A stretch of 64,000 nt of DNA from Bacteroidota bacterium (GTDB lineage Bacteria > Bacteroidota > Bacteroidia > Bacteroidales > GCA-2748055), in contig JAAEOI010000654.1 of assembly GCA_024244665.1 (NCBI GenBank), positions 28,763 through 92,762 on the forward strand. Reading direction: 5' to 3'. Below the pieces are notes generated by a model. That model was not told the origin of the DNA. It ran no database searches and saw only the letters and a list, made by a program, of their open reading frames with translations. Made by a program: the position numbers and the translations under genes. Shown one piece after another: positions 9,009-18,658 of this stretch (the first letter of the stretch is position 1; each line of letters begins with the position of its first letter).

Positions 9009-10277
9009 TTGTTACCAGTCATACTTATTCTTGTTTCCATTCTTTTTTCGGCGTTCTTTTCGGGGATGGAAATTGCATTTGTATCGGCAAATAAGCTGAG
9101 GATAGAAATTGACCGCAAGCAGGAGAAATTCCTCTCCGGGATTGTCTCCTTTTTCACGAAAAATCCTTCCAGGTATATTGCCACCATGCTGGTGGGAAAC
9201 AACATTGCCCTGGTAATCTATGGAATTGCATTCGCCGGAATGATGGAAGAACCCATACGAAACATGACTGGAAACGGATCCGATGTCACCGTTCTGCTGA
9301 TCCAGACCCTCATCTCAACGCTTCTAATATTGCTCACTGCAGAATTCCTGCCAAAAACAGTTTTCCGGATCAACCCTAACAATTCACTGCGCCTGTTGAG
9401 TGTCCCCATCCTGGTATTCTATGTATTGTTATACCCGGTAACCATTCTCACCATCGGAATCTCCAACTTTACCATGAGGTACCTGTTGAGGATCCGACCC
9501 GCTCATCCTTCTGGGGAACCAGTATTCAACAAGGTGGATCTGGATCACTTCATCACCACGGTACAGCCGGAACAGGAGAAGGGAGGTGAAGAGATTGAGG
9601 ACCTGAAAATTTTCCAGAATGCCCTGGAATTCTCGGGACTGAAGGTCCGGGACTGCATGATCCCCAGGACCGATGTAATTGCCCTGGAAGAAGACATTTC
9701 AATGGAGGACCTTGCCAATCGCTTCGTGGATACAGGGCTAAGCAGAATCCTGATCTACAGGGAAACTATAGACAATGTGATCGGGTATGTAAATTCCAAG
9801 GACCTGTTTAAAAAACCCGACCATCTTAAAACCCATCTCAAACAGATCAGGATAGTCCCTGAAGCACTTCCGGTTAACAAGTTGCTCGCAGGCTTTATTA
9901 AAGACAGCAAGGGTATCGCCCTGGTGGTGGATGAATTTGGAGGAACCTCCGGGATCATTACTACCGAAGATATCATCGAGGAAATCTTTGGTGAGATCGA
10001 AGATGAACACGACACAAGCGACCTGGTAGAGAAGCAGCTTGACGAGCACCGCTACCTACTCTCGGGAAGATTGGAGATCGATTATCTCAATGAAAAATAC
10101 TTTCTCGGCATTCCCACCTCCGAAGAATATGAAACCCTGGCCGGATATATCATCTTCCACTACGAAAGCATTCCGGAAAAGAACACCACCGTTTCACTTG
10201 ATAACTACCTGATTACCATCACCAATGTGAGTTCAAACCGCGTCGAGGAAGTGGATCTGAAAGTGGTCTCTCTCTAG
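9009..10277 (+). CDS. CNNM/CBS-domain membrane protein (HlyC/CorC family)
   Basis: 422 residues starting at TTG 9009; no ATG exists before the first membrane helix. It has the DUF21/CNNM transmembrane module (FSGMEIAFVSANKLRIE then helices to about 150), two CBS domains at about 215-330 (MIPRTDVIALEEDISM; GLSRILIYRE; IALVVDEFGGTSGIIT) and a C-terminal CorC_HlyC transporter-associated domain (LSGRLEIDYLNE). Such proteins are linked to divalent-cation transport or homeostasis. GldE of gliding Bacteroidetes has the same layout, but its usual partner gldD is not adjacent, so no symbol is given. Confidence 0.85.
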   Translation: MLPVILILVSILFSAFFSGMEIAFVSANKLRIEIDRKQEKFLSGIVSFFTKNPSRYIATMLVGNNIALVIYGIAFAGMMEEPIRNMTGNGSDVTVLLIQTLISTLLILLTAEFLPKTVFRINPNNSLRLLSVPILVFYVLLYPVTILTIGISNFTMRYLLRIRPAHPSGEPVFNKVDLDHFITTVQPEQEKGGEEIEDLKIFQNALEFSGLKVRDCMIPRTDVIALEEDISMEDLANRFVDTGLSRILIYRETIDNVIGYVNSKDLFKKPDHLKTHLKQIRIVPEALPVNKLLAGFIKDSKGIALVVDEFGGTSGIITTEDIIEEIFGEIEDEHDTSDLVEKQLDEHRYLLSGRLEIDYLNEKYFLGIPTSEEYETLAGYIIFHYESIPEKNTTVSLDNYLITITNVSSNRVEEVDLKVVSL

Positions 10278-10300
10278 AACCGCAAATTTCAGCTTCAGTA

Positions 10301-10333
10301 TTGTTAATAAACCTCTAAATATTACTATATTCG
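10301..10333 (+). promoter_or_regulatory. Probable promoter of the PpiD/SurA-like gene
   Basis: TTG at 10301-10303 and TATATTCG at 10326-10333 fit the -33/-7 layout with one mismatch in TAnnTTTG and a spacing of 22 bases. The start codon is at 10379. Confidence 0.4.
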
Positions 10334-10378
10334 TACGCTCAAAATTTTAGCTATTCATACACATAATCAGAATGATAA

Positions 10379-12532
10379 ATGGCCACACTACAGAATATTA
10401 GAAACAAGGCGGGATTGCTGGTAGCCGTCGTGATCGGGCTCGCCCTTTTTGCATTTATACTCGGAGATATGATGGGATCAGGATCTTCCAGGGGCAACAT
10501 GAATGTTGCAGAGATTGCAGGGACATCGATTGATGCCCAGGAATACATGAACCGCGAAAAAAGTCTTCGTGAGTTTTATGAAATGAATGCAGGCGGGCAG
10601 AAGCTGGATGCAGAGCTTGAAAGTCAGATACAGCAGGAGACCTGGAGAAGGCTGGTCAGGGAGACCATCATGGAAAACTCATACCAGAGCCTTGGCATAA
10701 ATGTAAGTGCAGACGAACTGAAAACCATGGTTACAGGAGACCAGTCAATGGGAATCGCAGGAAATCCTACAATGGGTGAACCTCACCCCATTATCAGGCA
10801 GATGTTCTCCAACCCTGAGACCGGACAGCTGAACCGCGCAGTGATGACAAACTACTTCAACGCACTGGATAATCCCCAGTTCGCCCAGGAGAAAAAGAGG
10901 TGGATGTTCATTGAGAACGAAATTGTAAGTGAAAAAATGAACGAGAAGTATTTCAGCATGGTCAGGAAGGGATTCCAACCTTCTTCTCTGGATCTGAAAG
11001 ACTATGCAGCAGAAAATGGAAAAAGCACCGATTTCGCTTATGTTTCCAATCCTTTTACGGAAATCCCTGATGAGGAAATCACCTTCACTGAATCGGAGCT
11101 GAAAGCTAACTATAAAACCAACAAGGAGAGGTACAAGCAGCAGGCTTCCAGGACTTTTCAATATGTGGTTTTTGAAGTTGAGCCCAGCGAGAATGATGTA
11201 GAGGGTGCCAGGTACTGGACTACCCAGGTGGATGCTGAATTCGCCAGGACATCAGGCGATGAGATTCCCCAATACGTCAACGGAACCTCCGACGAGCCTT
11301 TTGATGTAAGGTACTACACCTACGATGAACTCCCTGAAATTATCCGCGACTCCGTATACAACGCATCCACCGATGAGGTTTTTGGTCCCTATCGCGAAAT
11401 GGAGACCTTCAAACTGTCCCGCGTAAATGATATCCAGATGCGCCCCGACTCAGTAAGGGTAAGGCATATCCTTCTCTCCAACCAGGCCTTTGGCGGAGAC
11501 CGCCAGTTAATCACCCATACTGCAGACAGCCTGGTTAATGTGATCAATAACGGTGGCAACTTCAACCAGATCGCTCTTGAATATTCGTCCGATGAAAGTA
11601 ACCGCGCCATTGGCGGTGACCTCGGTTGGTTTAAAGAGGGATTTATGGTCACTGAGTTCAACAATTCATGTTTTGAAAGCAAAACCGGGGATCTGGTAAC
11701 AACTGAGACCCAGTTTGGAACACACATCCTCAGGATAGAGGATCAAAGCCGACCGGTTAAGAAGGTCCAGGTAGCCACCATCATCAGGAATGTTTACGCC
11801 AGTGATGAAACCAACCAGGACTACTATAACAGGGCTGTGAAATTCCGCGGTAAAGCGACCGACCTGGAAAAATTCACCGAACAGGCACGTGAATTTGGCC
11901 TGGACCCGAGATTTGCTCCCAACATCACAAAGGACCAACAGACCATTCCCGGAATCGAAGAACCCAAAAGCATTACCAAATGGGCCTATACTGCCGATCT
12001 CAACAGTGTAAGTAACATCTTCAGCCAGTCCAACGAAATATACATTGTGGCTGTTCTTACTGAAGCCCGTGAGGAAGGGTATGCTACACTTGAAAGCGTG
12101 AAAGCAGAAATTACCCTGACCGTTAAGAAAGAGAAGAAAGCTGAGGCTCTCGTGGCACAGTTAAATGAACAACTGGCAGGAGTGAGCGATCTCAACCAGT
12201 TCGGTGCAGCAAACAATGCTAACGTGGGTGAAGCCACACAAGTAAAATTTGCCAATACCTACGTTTCAGGAATCGGGCTGGAACCTTACATTGTGGGTGC
12301 TTCCATGTACCTTCCCATTGACCAGATATCTACACCCCTGGTCGGCGAGAGCGGAGTATTTGTGGTTGCAGTAAGCAACCGCACAGAACCGGAAGTAGGA
12401 GCATCAGAAACTGAAGCCATTAAATCAAGGCTCAAATACTCCCTCGAATCCAGAAGTAATTACGAGGCTTACAACGCACTGCTCGATGCAGCTGAAGTTG
12501 AGGATAACCGCCTCGATATCTTCTATAACTAG
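10379..12532 (+). CDS. Periplasmic peptidyl-prolyl isomerase, PpiD/SurA type
   Basis: 717 residues. An N-terminal membrane anchor (AGLLVAVVIGLALFAFILGDM, about 11-31) is followed by a SurA-like N-terminal chaperone region, and by a parvulin domain at about 360-460 with VRVRHILLSN, the FNQIALEYSSDESNRAIGGDLGWF segment and TQFGTHILRI, which are the signature strands of rotamase domains. A long C-terminal region resembling a second, degenerate parvulin repeat follows. The role is folding of exported and outer-membrane proteins while anchored in the inner membrane. The gene follows the CNNM gene by 101 bases, with its own promoter. It converges with ftsZ. Confidence 0.85.
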   Translation: MATLQNIRNKAGLLVAVVIGLALFAFILGDMMGSGSSRGNMNVAEIAGTSIDAQEYMNREKSLREFYEMNAGGQKLDAELESQIQQETWRRLVRETIMENSYQSLGINVSADELKTMVTGDQSMGIAGNPTMGEPHPIIRQMFSNPETGQLNRAVMTNYFNALDNPQFAQEKKRWMFIENEIVSEKMNEKYFSMVRKGFQPSSLDLKDYAAENGKSTDFAYVSNPFTEIPDEEITFTESELKANYKTNKERYKQQASRTFQYVVFEVEPSENDVEGARYWTTQVDAEFARTSGDEIPQYVNGTSDEPFDVRYYTYDELPEIIRDSVYNASTDEVFGPYREMETFKLSRVNDIQMRPDSVRVRHILLSNQAFGGDRQLITHTADSLVNVINNGGNFNQIALEYSSDESNRAIGGDLGWFKEGFMVTEFNNSCFESKTGDLVTTETQFGTHILRIEDQSRPVKKVQVATIIRNVYASDETNQDYYNRAVKFRGKATDLEKFTEQAREFGLDPRFAPNITKDQQTIPGIEEPKSITKWAYTADLNSVSNIFSQSNEIYIVAVLTEAREEGYATLESVKAEITLTVKKEKKAEALVAQLNEQLAGVSDLNQFGAANNANVGEATQVKFANTYVSGIGLEPYIVGASMYLPIDQISTPLVGESGVFVVAVSNRTEPEVGASETEAIKSRLKYSLESRSNYEAYNALLDAAEVEDNRLDIFYN

Positions 12533-12630
12533 CTCACATATCTCAGCTCGCTCTGAACCTGCCTTCGGCAGATAAGGTCGCTTCACTGAAATATGCTCCC
12601 TTCAGCGAGGCAAGGGATATCATGGAGCTT
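12533..12630. other. Convergent spacer with a small hairpin
   Basis: 98 bases between the stops of the PpiD-like gene and ftsZ. A perfect 5-base stem CTGCC-TTC-GGCAG lies at 12559-12571, but there is no T-run on either strand, so a simple intrinsic terminator is not supported. It may be part of a dispersed intergenic repeat; that would need a genome-wide comparison. Confidence 0.35.
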
Positions 12631-14061
12631 CTAGTCCACGTTGTCGTGCAGATAGCCATTATCGGACTTCAACTTCGGGCCACCCTCCCCGTTCCCGTCA
12701 TCGGTGAGGCGGTAGCGGGAGACCTCCTCGTCGTCTGAGTGCTTCCGCTTGTCGATGGCGACCTTTTTACGCACATAGGCTGGGACATTCTCCAGCTCCT
12801 CGATCTCCTCGTTGGCCTGTCCGGTGAGGATAGCTCGGTCGCGCAGTTTTTCGTGAGTCTCCTTCAGGACCTTAACCCGTTCAGCCATCTTCTTTTCATT
12901 ATCCTCAGGGGTATCGGAAGACTGCTCCATGAGGATGTACTCCTCTGAATCCTTGTCCCTGATCCCGAAATCAAGGGATGCCTGCTCAAATCCACCAATC
13001 GGCTTCATCTCCCCGGCGACTGCATTGCTCCCGGGATCTCTCAGGGGCAGCTTGTGAATCTGTTTCTTCCCCACATAGACCTCCGGGATACTGTTCATCT
13101 TGAATCCCGTGGCAATGATGGTAACACTGATCTTATCACCCAGGGATTCGTCATTACCCATCCCCCAGATAAGGGTGGTATCCCGGGAGGTGGCACTGAC
13201 CACATAATCAGTTATTTCGGAAATCTCATCCATGGTGATCTCCTCGGTACCCGAGGTGATGTTCAGCAGGACACTCCGGGCCCCGGTAATATCATTGTTG
13301 TTCAGCAATGGAGAGGTAAGGGCAGCAGCTATGGCCTCTTCGGACCTGTTCTCTCCGGAAGCGGTGGCAGAACCCATAATGGCCACGCCACTGTTGTTCA
13401 TAACGGTCTGCACATCGGCAAAATCCACGTTAATGTACCCATGTACGGTAATGATCTCCGCTATACCCTTGGCTGCAATGGCCAGTACATCATCGGCCAT
13501 ATCAAATGCATTGCTCACCTTCAGGTTCCCGTATATTTCCCTGAGTTTCTCATTGTTGATCACCAGCAGTGAGTCCACATGGTCCTTCAGGGCGTTGATG
13601 CCTTCAATAGCCTGGTTGATGCGCTCGGGGCCCTCGAAACGGAAAGGAATGGTTACTATGGCAACAGTAAGTATTCCCATCTCTTTCGCGGCCTGGGCAA
13701 TCACCGGGGCGGCTCCGGTACCTGTACCGCCACCCATTCCGGCGGTAATAAAGATCATATTGGTGTTGCTTGAAATCACCTCCTTGATCCGGTCCATGCT
13801 CTCTATGGCGGCCTCTCTTCCAACCTCAGCCTTGCTGCCGGCACCCTTCCCTTCGGTAAGGGCATCTCCCAGCTGGAGCTTAACAGTAACAGGGCTGTTA
13901 TGAAGGGCCTGGGCATCGGTATTGCAAATCACAAAGTTCACATCCTTGATGCCTTTATTGTACATGTGATTTACCGCGTTGCTTCCGCCTCCACCCACAC
14001 CAATCACCTTGATTGAAGATGATCGCTCGGGGGGCAAGTCAAAATTCATTAAATCTTCCAT
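12631..14061 (-). CDS. ftsZ: Cell division GTPase FtsZ
   Basis: Tubulin homologue that forms the Z ring. The 476-residue protein has the N-terminal GGGGSNAV loop at 23-30, the tubulin signature GGGTGTG at 110-116, and the T7 loop region NVDFADVQTVM. The C-terminal conserved peptide is present as VPAYVRKKV, but it is followed by about 50 more residues ending YLHDNVD. Bacteroidetes FtsZ proteins commonly carry such a tail after the FtsA-binding peptide. It is the last gene of the division operon, 11 bases after ftsA. Confidence 0.97.
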   Translation of the reverse strand: MEDLMNFDLPPERSSSIKVIGVGGGGSNAVNHMYNKGIKDVNFVICNTDAQALHNSPVTVKLQLGDALTEGKGAGSKAEVGREAAIESMDRIKEVISSNTNMIFITAGMGGGTGTGAAPVIAQAAKEMGILTVAIVTIPFRFEGPERINQAIEGINALKDHVDSLLVINNEKLREIYGNLKVSNAFDMADDVLAIAAKGIAEIITVHGYINVDFADVQTVMNNSGVAIMGSATASGENRSEEAIAAALTSPLLNNNDITGARSVLLNITSGTEEITMDEISEITDYVVSATSRDTTLIWGMGNDESLGDKISVTIIATGFKMNSIPEVYVGKKQIHKLPLRDPGSNAVAGEMKPIGGFEQASLDFGIRDKDSEEYILMEQSSDTPEDNEKKMAERVKVLKETHEKLRDRAILTGQANEEIEELENVPAYVRKKVAIDKRKHSDDEEVSRYRLTDDGNGEGGPKLKSDNGYLHDNVD

Positions 14062-14072
14062 GGTTTCAAATT

Positions 14073-15416
14073 CTACATTTTTACATCGCTCTCATCAAAA
14101 ATATCTTGAAGGGTGTTCTTCAGATTCTCGAAAATTTTCCCCTTCTTCAATCCCTTCCGGGAAGCTTTCTCCTGGTCGGCCTCAGAAACACCCTGCTCCT
14201 CCATTTCTGAAGCGGCATCGTTCTCCTCATCACCAATGACCATTTCCTCATTCGCCTCCTCATAGTACTCCAGACCTTTCAGAAGAAGTCCCACCGAAGT
14301 CGAGTACATGGGCTGGTTGATCTCCTCAGATGTTTCAGCCACCATCATTTCGCCAGGGAAACCGATCCTTACATCCATCCCTGTTTTAAATTTCACCAGC
14401 TGATTCAGGTGCTTCAGCATGGAGCCCCCCCCGGTGAGAACGATACCGGCACTCAGCTTATCCATGAATCCGGAGTTCTCTATCTCATAGCTCACAGCAT
14501 CGATGATCTCCTCCATCCTTGACTGTATGATATAAGCAAGGCTTTTAAAGCTGATCTCCTTGGGATCCCTTCCAGAAATTCCGGGGATGGTAACTACCTT
14601 ATCCTCCTGGGCCAGGTCGCCCAGTGCGGAACCATACTGCATCTTCAACGATTCTGCCTGCCTTTGAAGGATGGCGCAGCCCTCCTTGATGTCGCGGGTA
14701 ATCACATTTCCGCCAAAGGGAATGACCGCCGTATGCCTGATCACTTCGTCATAGTAAACTGCCACATCAGTAGTTCCGCCACCTATATCCACCAGCGCCA
14801 CCCCTGCTTCCTTCTCGTCATCTGTGAGAACGGCCGCACTGGATGCCAGCGGCTCCAGTACCAGTTGTTTCACATCCAGGCCAACCCTGTTGATACATTT
14901 CCCGATATTCCTGGCCGAGGAGGTCTGGCCGATCACAATATGAAAATTGGCTTCAAGCCTTTTCCCGAACATCCCGATGGGGTTCTTCACCCCTGTTTCG
15001 TTGTCCACGATGAAGTTCTGAGGAAGTACATGAATAATTTCCTCGCCAACATCCACGCGGAGCTTATTCATATCATCAATAAGGATCTGGACATCATCAC
15101 GGGTAATCTCATCCTCGTAGGAGTCCCGATTGATGTAACCCCGGTTCGGAATGGACTTGATATGCTGACCGGCGATGCCCACAAAAACCTCGTTAAACTT
15201 GATGCCCGATTGTTCCATCGCCTCCGACGATGTGGTCTGAATCGCGTTTACAGTCTCCTCGATATTGAGGACGACACCTCGCTTCACCCCTTTGGATACA
15301 GTCTGACTGATTCCCAGGACCTCAAGCTTGCCCTGGTCGCTCAACCGTCCCACCAGGCTCACGATCTTCGTGGTCCCGATGTCAACTGCAGCTACTATTT
15401 TTTCGTTTGTTGCCAT
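14073..15416 (-). CDS. ftsA: Cell division actin-like ATPase FtsA
   Basis: Anchors FtsZ filaments to the membrane. The 447-residue protein has the actin-fold motifs VAAVDIGTTKI (phosphate 1, about 9-19), ALVDIGGGTTDVAVY (phosphate 2) and GIVLTGGGSML (adenosine), plus the SHS2 (1C) domain inserted after about residue 85 (FVGIAGQHI). An acidic linker rich in E and D (about 385-425) leads to a basic-amphipathic C-terminus (GLKKGKIFENLKNTLQDIF), the usual membrane-targeting helix. It is 4 bases downstream of ftsQ. Confidence 0.95.
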   Translation of the reverse strand: MATNEKIVAAVDIGTTKIVSLVGRLSDQGKLEVLGISQTVSKGVKRGVVLNIEETVNAIQTTSSEAMEQSGIKFNEVFVGIAGQHIKSIPNRGYINRDSYEDEITRDDVQILIDDMNKLRVDVGEEIIHVLPQNFIVDNETGVKNPIGMFGKRLEANFHIVIGQTSSARNIGKCINRVGLDVKQLVLEPLASSAAVLTDDEKEAGVALVDIGGGTTDVAVYYDEVIRHTAVIPFGGNVITRDIKEGCAILQRQAESLKMQYGSALGDLAQEDKVVTIPGISGRDPKEISFKSLAYIIQSRMEEIIDAVSYEIENSGFMDKLSAGIVLTGGGSMLKHLNQLVKFKTGMDVRIGFPGEMMVAETSEEINQPMYSTSVGLLLKGLEYYEEANEEMVIGDEENDAASEMEEQGVSEADQEKASRKGLKKGKIFENLKNTLQDIFDESDVKM

Positions 15417-15420
15417 AGTT

Positions 15421-16173
15421 TTACCGTTTAGTACATATTACTTGATTCGTATATTTCAAATTGATGGTTTCATAGGTATTCCACCCCTCCGTCGAAAGCC
15501 CCTGCCTGTATAGAAGCTCAAGGTTCCTCAACTTCTTTTCCCACTGGTCCATAGTGCCCAGTAGAATGTGGTGTGCCCCCACGCGCGGTATTAGCTCATA
15601 CTCTCCAAGGGCATTAACATAGATCTGTACAACCTGGTCATACCAGAACTGATTGTCGGCCAGGTAGGTGCAAAACTGGAATATCTCTTCCAGATTCAGT
15701 CCAGTGTAAGCCTCTCCCGGCGATTTGGGAAGCTTGCCCGATGCCAGCATAATCAGAGGTGTGAACCGGTCCGATAAAGGGAGCACCTTCCCTTCTGTAT
15801 CAAGGTAGTAACCCCTGCTGCCCGCTGGCAGGATACGTACCAAGGGTACGCGCTGCTCCACCAAAACCTCCAGTCTGCCCGACACATCTTTACTTACCTC
15901 TGCGTTCCTGATGTACGGATTCTCCTCCAGAAGATGCTCCAGGCTCCTTGTATTGATCTGCGCCAGTGGATATCCACGGATCTCTATTCCGGACGACTCT
16001 ATCAGGGAGCGTACCTCACTCCGGGTCACAAACCGATTGTTCACTGTATCCTGAAGGATCACATCAATGCGGTTGCAGAGGACCTCCTCTGACTCTCCCG
16101 ACACAAAGCCCATCACCACCACAAACCATGTAGCGATCCCCAACCATGTCATTATAGGTGCGACTTTCCGCAT
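15421..16173 (-). CDS. ftsQ: Cell division protein FtsQ
   Basis: Bitopic divisome protein. The 250 residues have one N-terminal membrane helix (MTWLGIATWFVVVMGFVSG, about 8-26), a POTRA-type domain (VTRSEVRSLIESSGIEIRGYPLAQINTRSLEHLLEENPYI) and the FtsQ beta domain (VEQRVPLVRI, GYYLDTEGKVLPLSDRF). The ATG overlaps the murC stop by one base (TAATG). Identity rests on position between murC and ftsA plus this domain layout; sequence conservation in FtsQ is normally low. Confidence 0.88.
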   Translation of the reverse strand: MRKVAPIMTWLGIATWFVVVMGFVSGESEEVLCNRIDVILQDTVNNRFVTRSEVRSLIESSGIEIRGYPLAQINTRSLEHLLEENPYIRNAEVSKDVSGRLEVLVEQRVPLVRILPAGSRGYYLDTEGKVLPLSDRFTPLIMLASGKLPKSPGEAYTGLNLEEIFQFCTYLADNQFWYDQVVQIYVNALGEYELIPRVGAHHILLGTMDQWEKKLRNLELLYRQGLSTEGWNTYETINLKYTNQVICTKR

Positions 16174-17546
16174 TACTTTCTTTCCATCCAGTTTTTAATG
16201 GGTGAAACAAACTGGTTAATATCTCCTGCCCCCATGGTTACCAGCAAAGAGGGCTCCTGCTCCATAAGTACTTTCATTAACTGCTCCCGTGTCACCAGGT
16301 ACTTCTCGTTCATCTCTACCTGGTCGAAGATCAGAGAGGAGGTCACGCCAGGAACCGGCTCCTCCCGCGCTGGATAGATCTCCATCAGAATTAATACATC
16401 GAGAAGCCCCAGACTCTCTGCAAACTGTGCTGCGAAATCCCTGGTTCTGGAGAAGAGGTGGGGCTGAAAAATTCCTGTTAGCTTTTTCCCCGGGAAGAGT
16501 TGCCTGACCGATGTGAGAAATGCCCTGATCTCCACGGGGTGGTGTGCATAATCGTCAATGTAGATCCGCTCTTCATTGTGAACCTGCAGATCGAAGCGCC
16601 TCTCCACACCCTGGTAATCAGAAAGATTCCTGGCTATGGTCTCGGGTGTTAATCCCAGCTGGTGGGCCATTGCAATGGCTGCAACAGCATTTTCAACATT
16701 TAGCCGGCCGGGAAGGCCAAGGCTGATACCGGGGATGATCTCCTCTGGGGTCATCAGTGAAAAGCTGGTGCCGATACCCAGCGGAACCATTTCAATGGCG
16801 TGGTAATCGGAACCGGGATCCTCCAGTGAATAGGTAAAGCACTCCACGTGATCGGGTATTTCGGGTGTAAGGCCATACTTATGAATCAGCTTCCCCTTCT
16901 CCCGGATCTGTGCAATATAGGATTCAAATCCCCTCCTGATGTTCTCCTCCGTATGGTAGATATCCAGGTGATCGGCATCCATAGAGGATACCAAGGCAAT
17001 TTCAGGAAAAAGAGCAAGGAAGGAGCGGTCAAATTCATCGGCTTCGGCAACGATTATGGTGGAAGCGGGATCGAGACAGAAGTTGCTTCCGGTGTTTTTA
17101 CTGATCCCCCCCAGGAAAGCGTTACAGCCCAGGTTCGATTTGTGCAGGAGGTGAGCAAGCATTGTAGAGATGGAGGTTTTACCATGAGTGCCCGCCACTC
17201 CAACTCCCCTGCCGGTATTGAATATCTCACCAAGGGCAGCAGAGCGTTTAATAACCCGGAATCCGCACTTCCTGAAATAGTTAAGCTGATGATGATCCTC
17301 CGGTACGGCAGGGGTGTATATCACCAGTGTCCGGTCGGGATTCCGGAACGCCTCAGGGATCAGCACCGACCGGTCTTCAAATTGAATCTTAACTCCTTCA
17401 CGAGAGAGCTGGTCGGTGAGAGGGGTAGATACCCGGTCATAACCGGCCACCTTTTTGCCCTGGCTCACAAAGTAGCGTGCCAGCGCACTCATCCCGATGC
17501 CCCCGGCTCCAATAAAATAGACGCTATCCAGATTTGCCCAGATCAT
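16173..17546 (-). CDS. murC: UDP-N-acetylmuramate-L-alanine ligase
   Basis: Adds L-alanine to UDP-MurNAc, the first amino-acid step of peptidoglycan precursor synthesis. The 457-residue protein has the N-terminal dinucleotide-like GAGGIGMSALA, the ATP-binding GTHGKTS at about 119-125, the Mur ligase middle motif EADEFDRSFL and the C-terminal YIDDYAHHPVEI. The start ATGA overlaps the murG stop by four bases, and the stop overlaps ftsQ. Confidence 0.96.
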   Translation of the reverse strand: MIWANLDSVYFIGAGGIGMSALARYFVSQGKKVAGYDRVSTPLTDQLSREGVKIQFEDRSVLIPEAFRNPDRTLVIYTPAVPEDHHQLNYFRKCGFRVIKRSAALGEIFNTGRGVGVAGTHGKTSISTMLAHLLHKSNLGCNAFLGGISKNTGSNFCLDPASTIIVAEADEFDRSFLALFPEIALVSSMDADHLDIYHTEENIRRGFESYIAQIREKGKLIHKYGLTPEIPDHVECFTYSLEDPGSDYHAIEMVPLGIGTSFSLMTPEEIIPGISLGLPGRLNVENAVAAIAMAHQLGLTPETIARNLSDYQGVERRFDLQVHNEERIYIDDYAHHPVEIRAFLTSVRQLFPGKKLTGIFQPHLFSRTRDFAAQFAESLGLLDVLILMEIYPAREEPVPGVTSSLIFDQVEMNEKYLVTREQLMKVLMEQEPSLLVTMGAGDINQFVSPIKNWMERK

Positions 17547-18658
17547 TTTGTTTCCATCAGTTTAGTCACCTCCGCCGCTATCCTTTCTGCGGCATTGGTG
17601 ATTCCCAGTTGTTTAATATTCTCAGACAGCTCCTGCTGTCTCCCGTCATCCCCAAGCAACTCAAGCATGGCATCCACAAGACCCGCCTCAGCCTCCTGGT
17701 CAGGAATCATCACTGCCGCGTTCTGTCCGGAGAGTGCTTCAGCATTCTTTGTCTGGTGATCCTCCGCCACATTGGGTGAGGGAACCAGGATCACCGGTTT
17801 CCCGATGACACAAAGTTCGGATATGGAGATCGCCCCTGCCCGGGATACAATCACATCGGCCGCGCCGTATGCCCGATCCATCCTTGAAATAAAGGGTAAT
17901 ACCCTGACATTTTTCAGCCCCGATCGTGCCACCTGCTCTTCAATCTCATTAAAACTGTTCTTCCCGCACTGCCAGATCAGCTGAAGATCTCCCCGGCCCA
18001 GCTTCTCCAATCCTCCCAGCAAGCTTCGGTTCAGAGTCCTGGCCCCCAGGCTGCCTCCCACAACCATGCATGTTTTCCTGCCATCTTGCAGTCCGAATTC
18101 CTTCAGGTCGGCCGTCCTTTCGGAGGAGGGTTTCACCAGGTGCTGACGGATGGGATTGCCTGTCAAATGAATTTTTCCGGCAGGGAAGTAGCGCTCCATC
18201 CCTTCATAAGCCACACAAATGGTCCTGGCTGACCTGGCCAGCAGTCGGTTCGTTACACCTGCGTATGAGTTCTGCTCCTGGATCAGGATCGGGATGCCCC
18301 GCCGTGCTGCTGCTTTCAGTATGGGACCGCTGGCATACCCTCCAACACCAACTGCCACGTCCGGATTGAAATGCCTGACAATCCGCCGCGACTTCAACAT
18401 GCTTGTTGCGAGCTTTTGGAAAAACGATATATTCTTCAGGGTCAGCCTTCTCTGGAAACCTGCCACTGGCAAGCCCTCGATAGCATACCCAGCTTCCGGC
18501 ACTTTTTCCATCTCCAGCCGCCCCCTGGCGCCCACAAACAGGAACTCTGCCCCCGGATGCATCTCCTTCAGGGCATCAGCAATGGCTATGGCCGGGAACA
18601 CATGTCCGCCGGTTCCACCCCCTCCAATGAGGATCCTGTATGATTGCTCCTTACCCAT
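17543..18658 (-). CDS. murG: UDP-GlcNAc:lipid I GlcNAc transferase MurG
   Basis: Converts lipid I to lipid II on the inner face of the membrane. With ATG 18658 the protein has 371 residues, close to the family norm. The frame is open further upstream inside ftsW (to 18817), but the glycine-rich loop GGGGTGGHVFPA that begins the fold lies only about 10 residues after ATG 18658, so the longer forms are unlikely. Other motifs: GVGGYASGP, the donor-site SRAGAISISEL and PSPNVAEDHQTKNAEAL. It overlaps ftsW by 8 bases. Confidence 0.93.
   Translation of the reverse strand: MGKEQSYRILIGGGGTGGHVFPAIAIADALKEMHPGAEFLFVGARGRLEMEKVPEAGYAIEGLPVAGFQRRLTLKNISFFQKLATSMLKSRRIVRHFNPDVAVGVGGYASGPILKAAARRGIPILIQEQNSYAGVTNRLLARSARTICVAYEGMERYFPAGKIHLTGNPIRQHLVKPSSERTADLKEFGLQDGRKTCMVVGGSLGARTLNRSLLGGLEKLGRGDLQLIWQCGKNSFNEIEEQVARSGLKNVRVLPFISRMDRAYGAADVIVSRAGAISISELCVIGKPVILVPSPNVAEDHQTKNAEALSGQNAAVMIPDQEAEAGLVDAMLELLGDDGRQQELSENIKQLGITNAAERIAAEVTKLMETK

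Noticed and set aside
16848..17759. 303-codon plus frame opposite murC and murG
   Set aside because: Antisense to two intact Mur genes, with no plausible domain or start context.
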